DNA of 64,000 bases, taken from Microplitis mediator (lineage: Eukaryota > Arthropoda > Insecta > Hymenoptera > Braconidae). Numbering within the stretch: the first letter of the stretch is position 1; the number at the start of each line of letters is the position of its first letter. The notes below the pieces were generated by a model. The model was not told where the DNA came from. It was given only the letters and a program-made list of their open reading frames with translations, and searched no databases. The position numbers and the translations under genes are program-made. The stretch lies in contig NC_079970.1 in NCBI RefSeq assembly GCF_029852145.1, positions 8,432,001-8,496,000 on the forward strand, written 5' to 3'. This document shows, piece by piece, positions 58,620-64,000 of this stretch.

Positions 58620-61504
58620 AACTCCAATAAATAATTCTGATGTAGCTATAATTTTTTTTTTCTTTAGACTACTATAAAAACAGAGTTAATTGAAAAAAAA
58701 AAATTTACTTGAATATCGGTTGGCCTGTACGCGTGTGAGCACGATTTCTCTGGGAAAATTTAACGAATCATTGTTTATTTTTTTTTATTAGCTTCGGATT
58801 TTAATCGAGTGGAACCCTTCCGAACACATCACTACTGTAATCCGCCACGTTCATTAGTAATGAAATAAAACCCAAAACTGACGATATCAACGAATAACAA
58901 ATCCGCTATTTTTCTCCATAAAAATATATATGTATAGTTTTTAGTAAATCGTGATTCCACGCTTCGCAAGCACTTTTTTTTACTGTTGGAACTTAATCAC
59001 TTTCAATGGACACTTGGTGGTGTAAATTGAAAGCGATTTTTTTTTTCGCGGAAAAAAAGTTTTAAGCTGAGACAAAAACTATGAACGACAGCTAGCAGAT
59101 CATTCAAATCAAATTAAAAATTAAATGTAATCAGGTTAGTTTTCTTTTTTTGTCTTTGTTATTACTAACTATTTTTCTTCATAAATTAGTACAAAGTGCC
59201 AGTTTAGAAATTAATAAAAGCGAATTAACTACTTAAAATATTACGTGAGCGTTTGAAGTGTACATTTTTTGATTCTCTAATAATTTTATTTCGATTTCCG
59301 ACAGGTGGACAACATGGTCCGGCTTAAACAAAAATAATTTTTCCATATTCACAACGTACAGATTTTTTTGGGTACTGATACCGGCTGCCCAAAATAACCA
59401 ACCTAATATTGAACGCTGCTATCGCCTGCCCAGATATCTTTCGAATTCCTCAGTTTTATATAATAAATGCAGGTGTGATTGGATCAATAAATTTTATCGC
59501 GAAAATTAATAAATTCAAAATAATCGAAGAACATGACACACCGAGGGTCTGCTGACGTTCTAAAGATGTCAATCCTGGACTCTTTTACATTGAAAAACAT
59601 TTAAAAGTAATTGATTGAAAATTATACTTTCAAAACGTAGCATTAAATAACGAATAAATAATATTAAATCACATCGATTCCCAAAAAAACTTTTAATTTA
59701 ATCTGATACCTATGATGTGAAAATTCTTCCAATCAAATAACAAAAATGTGTTATATTACATATTAAATATCATCTGCACTTATTGAGTTTATCAAATGAA
59801 AACAAGAGAGTAATGGATAACAAAAGTGTCGATATTCTCAATTTCCTGGCCCTCTCATCCACTTCAACTATTTATCTCTCTCACTTTTTATTTGTTTCTC
59901 TTTTCACTTGTAGTAGCAAATAATGTGGCGCATTTACACCATTTAGGATTCGCTTGTCCTCTAACATTACATGCGCGCTCTTGTCTAATGCCTACGCGTC
60001 CCACGTCGACTCTGTGGTCGTCGCGACGCCAACAGACGTCGGTTTATCAGTCGTGGGGCCGCGCTACGCCTCGAGAAGTCACTATCACTGTATTATCTCT
60101 GATAAATTTTTATAATATCCATATGTCATGATATATTATTTTATTAACACCTTTTTAAAAATTATAGCTTTATTAAAATTATTAAAGTTTTAATTTAACT
60201 ATCAAGTCTGTGGTTTCAATGTGATTAAAAAATAATAATAAACATGTAACTATATTCAAAAAAATTACAAGTGGTTTTTTAAACTAAAAAAAACTAAAAT
60301 ATCAATTAAGATTTTATTTTATTCTTCTTAATAAAAATTTTTGTTTTCAAAACACTTCTAACAGGTAATTAATATTTTTTATATATTCAGTATATTTTAA
60401 AATTTGATACATTTTCTGTTACTTAAAACTTATTTCTGTCTGACTTTATTTAAGTTTCACTACTCAAATTATCACTGAAATTTATTATTATTATTCTGAA
60501 CATATAATTGTTATATTGAGTGTGGAAAAATAGTATACTCTTAAGTATAGCTTACAGAAAACAAGTAAATGGTTAGTCTGTGAATAGATAATTAAGAAAG
60601 CGGAGGAATTTACCTCCATTAAAGTATTATGCGATCAAGTAAACCAACGAGTCTTTTGTTGAATAAGGAATATTGATTTTAAAAGCTTATCATCCTACTT
60701 GAGATGCACGATCGATAAACGATGCAAGTTAAAAATAATAATAAAATAATAACAAAATCCTCCATAAGATAGAAATAATTATAATAAAATGTAAAAATAA
60801 ATTTCTTATTTAAATCCGTTTAGGGGAAGGAAAATTAATTTTACCACAAGCAAAATAGATTAGTTTTAATTGGAATTCTGAGTTGAATATTCATAAAGTT
60901 TAATTTTTTAAAGCTTAACAAACAATTACATATTTTATAAAGACTCCAAATATTTTTTTATTTAAATTTACTTGTTTTTTTTTTTTTTTTCATTCATCTG
61001 TTGTAGAGTTATAGTTTTAAGAAAATTATATAATTATGTACATATATATATTTACAACGTATAGATTTTTTTAAATTATATAATATCACACTGTTGATGT
61101 TTTTTCTTACAATGTTTTTTTATGATAAATACGAATGAAAACAGAAAAAAATAATGAGGCTAAAAAAAGAAAAGAAAATAAGATTCTTTGAGGCATAAAG
61201 TACAGATTGTTCAGAAAGAAAATGAGAAAGACATTTTTATCATCAAAAGCTACCATTTGACTTTCTCATCAACTGTGGAAAAGACCCTTAGGATTGAGTG
61301 AGTTTGCCATTTCATTTGCGACCCTGGATTGATCAATATAATTAAGCTTCTCTAATCAACCAGACAGCAATATAATAGCTTTATTATCGATATTAAAAAA
61401 TTAATTACTTGTATTTTTCATTTTTAATGTTATGTATAGAATATCACTTACATTTTAGAAATATTTCTTTAATAAAAAAAAATTTCTTTAAATATAATCA
61501 CTTA
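58620..61504. other. Intergenic, one CpG-rich island
   Basis: 58700-59060 and 59280-59440 are moderately GC-richer (ccttccgaacacatcactac; gtggacaacatggtccggct) without a supported frame. The rest is AT-rich. Confidence 0.45.
59930..60085. promoter_or_regulatory. CpG-dense island, candidate promoter
   Basis: gcgcgctcttgtctaatgcc, tacgcgtcccacgtcgactc, gtcgtcgcgacgccaacaga and ggggccgcgctacgcctcga are far richer in CpG than any neighbour except the promoter at 44.9 kb. TCAGT occurs on the plus strand at 60046-60050. The 101-codon plus frame crossing it is not convincing. Confidence 0.35.
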
Positions 61505-62950
61505 TTAACTTCCCGCTGTGAAAATTTTCAATAAAACGGAAGTTGTTGGTGCCAGACTTATTTTCGGAAATCGAGTTTTCGACATATCTCGACGTTTTGA
61601 GGTCCTAGGAAGCTATTCTGACCATTTTCAGACAGACGTCCGCTCGTGTGTGTGTATGTAGGTTTTTGTGTGAACTTTTTTTGTCCGACGATATCTTTGG
61701 AACCCATCAAGCGATTTGAGCGGACTTGGCGACAACCGAAAGGGCTCATTAAGGCTAAGAACTGATTAGATTTTAAAGTTAATCAGCCGAGTAGTTCACA
61801 AGTTATACAAAATATAAAAATTAGAAAAAAATTTTTTCTAGGTTTTTGTTGCATAACTTGTGAATCGCTCGACCGATTTATTTCTAAGTTTGATCAAATC
61901 TAAGTCTCAACAAGCTCCTTTTGATCGCCCGCATGGAAAAGCTATATATTGTTAAAAATCTATAAAAATATATATGGTGAATATGTGATAAATATATGGC
62001 GGCAAAAATATATATATTTATGAATATATGTTTTTACATATATTGGATTATATATTTCTAATAATATATTTCTTTTTATATAATGTTTTATATTTCTCTA
62101 TATATGTTATTTCACATAATTCTCAATATATTTTTGTCATATATGGATGGTATATACGTAATTTATAAAGTATAATACATTAAAATTTATACCTATTTTG
62201 ACTCATATAATTAGTGATATATTGTCTGTATATAATTGATCATACATGGAAGAACTTGTACGTTTAAATCTATGGTTTGCGGTATATTGAAGTTATATTT
62301 TTCCAATATATTAAAAATTATATTTTTCTCGATATATCGAAAATTATAGTCTTTGTATATCTATATTTCTTGAGAAGCTGCCCGATAGCATAGAAATAAA
62401 AATTACAAACTAAAATGCATGGTTTTTATTATGTAACATACCATAGTACGAAAAATATGTATGGTACCATATATTTTGCAATATACTGGGAAACATATAA
62501 AAAATACACATCATACTGTATATTAATAAAAATTTTTCGATCGTAAAGCACGAACGAGTCGTGCAATATACTACTATAGTATACTTTCAATACAATATAT
62601 CAACATATAATAAAATACACCAAGATGTATATGCTAAACATACATAAAAAAAGTTATATTGATAATTATATAATGAATATACGGTAACTATATATTTTTT
62701 TTCAATATATTTTCATATATTAATACGGCAAAAATATAAATATAATTTTTATATATTGTGCAATATATCACATTATAATATTCATATATTTTAAAGTATA
62801 TTTTTTCACATACAAAGTTTTTTCATGCGGGATGACGCAAGCACGTGCGATTCGGTCAATTTGTCTCAAAGATATCGTTGATGAAAAATTATTTTTTTTT
62901 CAGCGAAATGCATACTTTTTGGTCTAACCGTTTTTGGAGCTCAAATAGCT
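61505..62950. repeat. cttcccgc-family copy interrupted by an ATATAT element
   Basis: Starts taacttcccgctgtgaaaat, then cgacgttttgaggtcctagg and a short gtgtgtgtatg. Modules with aagcgatttgagcgga reach 61927 and resume at 62832 (gatgacgcaagcacgtgcga). Confidence 0.75.
61928..62831. mobile_element. Word-repeat foldback element, word ATATAT, CCCGCATG ends
   Basis: CCCGCATGGAAAAGC at the left and ttttttcatgcggg at the right form TIRs. The arms are degenerate atatatggt/aatatatttt words, with a core at 62355-62580 that includes the inverted pair gtaaagcacgaacgagtcgtgc. It splits the host repeat. Confidence 0.75.
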
Positions 62951-63466
62951 CAAAATAATAAATGTATAAAACAAAAACATTCATTTTAATAACTATAATT
63001 ACAAATCCAAATACTGGTATTTACCAATCTATTTAGATTTAAGATTAAATATAAATGAATGAATTGCTCTAAGCATTTGACCTAAAATATACGATCTTTA
63101 AATTAATCTTTGTGAAAAATAGTTTATTAATTCTACGATATAAACTACTGAATAGAATTAATTCCATAAAATTTACATATTAAATTCTATAATTTTATTA
63201 TAACAAAAAATGAAGCCAAAGTAAATTAGAAAACTCGACATAACTTAGTTTTTATTGTTGGAGTAAAAAGGAAAATGAATTTTTTTAATCACTAATTATT
63301 CATAATGTACATTAAAATAATTCGAAAATTTAATTTTTTTTTCTATTAATAAAATTTATTACCTAGATTTTTGGAATAAAATTCTTGAATCATTTTTATG
63401 ATTATTATCTTATTAAATTCTAAACAATAAGTTTTATTGGATAAGCTAAGAAGATCAATTATTACA
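62951..63466. other. AT-rich sequence, no feature
   Basis: Simple A/T-rich sequence. Nothing recognised. Confidence 0.5.
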
Positions 63467-63883
63467 TACACTGTTAAAAAAATTGTTTGAATTTTCAAAA
63501 CATTGTATATAACGCAATAAACACATACATTTGTGCTTGAAATTTCATTACTATTTTCATATAGAATTTAAAATACATGGTTTTGAATTTTCAAATTAAC
63601 ACTTTGGATTTTCAAATACTTCTTTTTGAATTTTCAAATACAAGTTTTTTAATATTCAAACACTTTTTTTTTAATATTCAAATACTTTTTTTTAATTTTC
63701 AAATACTTTCTTTTTAATTTTTAAATAAATGTATTTGAAAATCTGAAGCGTTCATTTGAAAATTCAAAAGCGCGTATTTTAAATTCTATACGATCGTTAC
63801 AATGAAATTTCAAACACAACTGTATGTGTTTATTGCGTTATATACAATGTTTTGAATATTCGAACACTTATTTTAACAGTGTA
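63467..63883. mobile_element. TIR element, TACACTGTTAAAAA ends, word TTTTCAAATACTT
   Basis: A TIR of about 60 bases: tacactgttaaaaaaattgt, ttgaattttcaaaacattgt and atataacgcaataaacacat, each mirrored at 63815-63883. The middle is about ten copies of gaattttcaaatactt. Confidence 0.9.
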
Positions 63884-64000
63884 TATCACATTTAACACTG
63901 TATCATTTTATCATTTATCATACTGTCAATGATGTTCACTTCAGTCACAAGTTTTATTTACTTTATATTATTGAGGAAATAAAAACTTAACAATAATAAA

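Noticed and set aside
1..64000. Integrated virus or polydnavirus segment
   Set aside because: No viral open frames, no segment junction motifs I can identify, and only decayed DNA transposon coding sequence.

Overview
This window looks like nuclear DNA of an insect, most likely a hymenopteran such as a parasitoid wasp. It is very AT-rich, it has short spliced exons with canonical GT-AG junctions inside very long introns, and about half of it is made of short non-autonomous repeats. The insect placement is inference from composition, gene architecture and repeat style. No bacterial, organellar or viral gene set is visible.

Gene layout. One protein-coding gene can be built with confidence. It runs on the minus strand from about 44.9 kb down to the left edge and continues beyond it. 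A GC-rich 5' UTR exon (about 44603-44882) is followed by an inferred intron of about 38 kb. Then come a start-codon exon with an N-terminal membrane segment (6183-6262 coding), a Trp-rich exon (5894-5993), and exons at 5669-5802, 3751-5172 (with a long glutamine run), 3414-3639, 1420-1527, 1238-1332, 1056-1122 and 645-979. All junction phases agree, giving at least 855 codons. The last exon opens a C2 domain. The order (one N-terminal membrane helix, a long disordered linker, a C2 domain) is that of a synaptotagmin-like protein.

The intron (6.3-44.6 kb) and the flank to the right of the promoter (45-64 kb) hold mostly repeats. Decayed autonomous elements include a MULE transposase relic (28427-28937). 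Pol III-derived pieces are a tRNA-like unit with intact A and B boxes (34.4 kb) and a 5S rRNA-derived SINE (56.0 kb). There are several terminal-inverted-repeat families (18.8/56.4 kb, 20.3/51.5 kb, 20.9/38.4 kb, 39.7 kb, 52.6 kb and 56.7 kb with a TA duplication). A satellite-seeding family ending in a cttcccgc motif recurs at 11.4, 38.3, 51.9, 53.8 and 61.5 kb and carries (AC)n at a fixed internal place in several copies.

The most unusual content is a set of foldback elements whose arms are built from one short, mostly palindromic word repeated many times, with a different word at each locus (CACGGTGG, CATGCATG, AGATCT, CCTGTTGC, CATGTTGC, GGCCCAAG, GGCCGATTAATGG, CAAGAAA, ATATAT and others). 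Many share termini like TACACNG followed by A-rich sequence. Two cases suggest the word is replaced throughout an element. The 25.9 kb and 32.1 kb elements align along their arms but differ by the same substitution in most word copies. The 42.4 kb and 46.6 kb elements share an ordinary core while their arms carry different words. I would check this system first.
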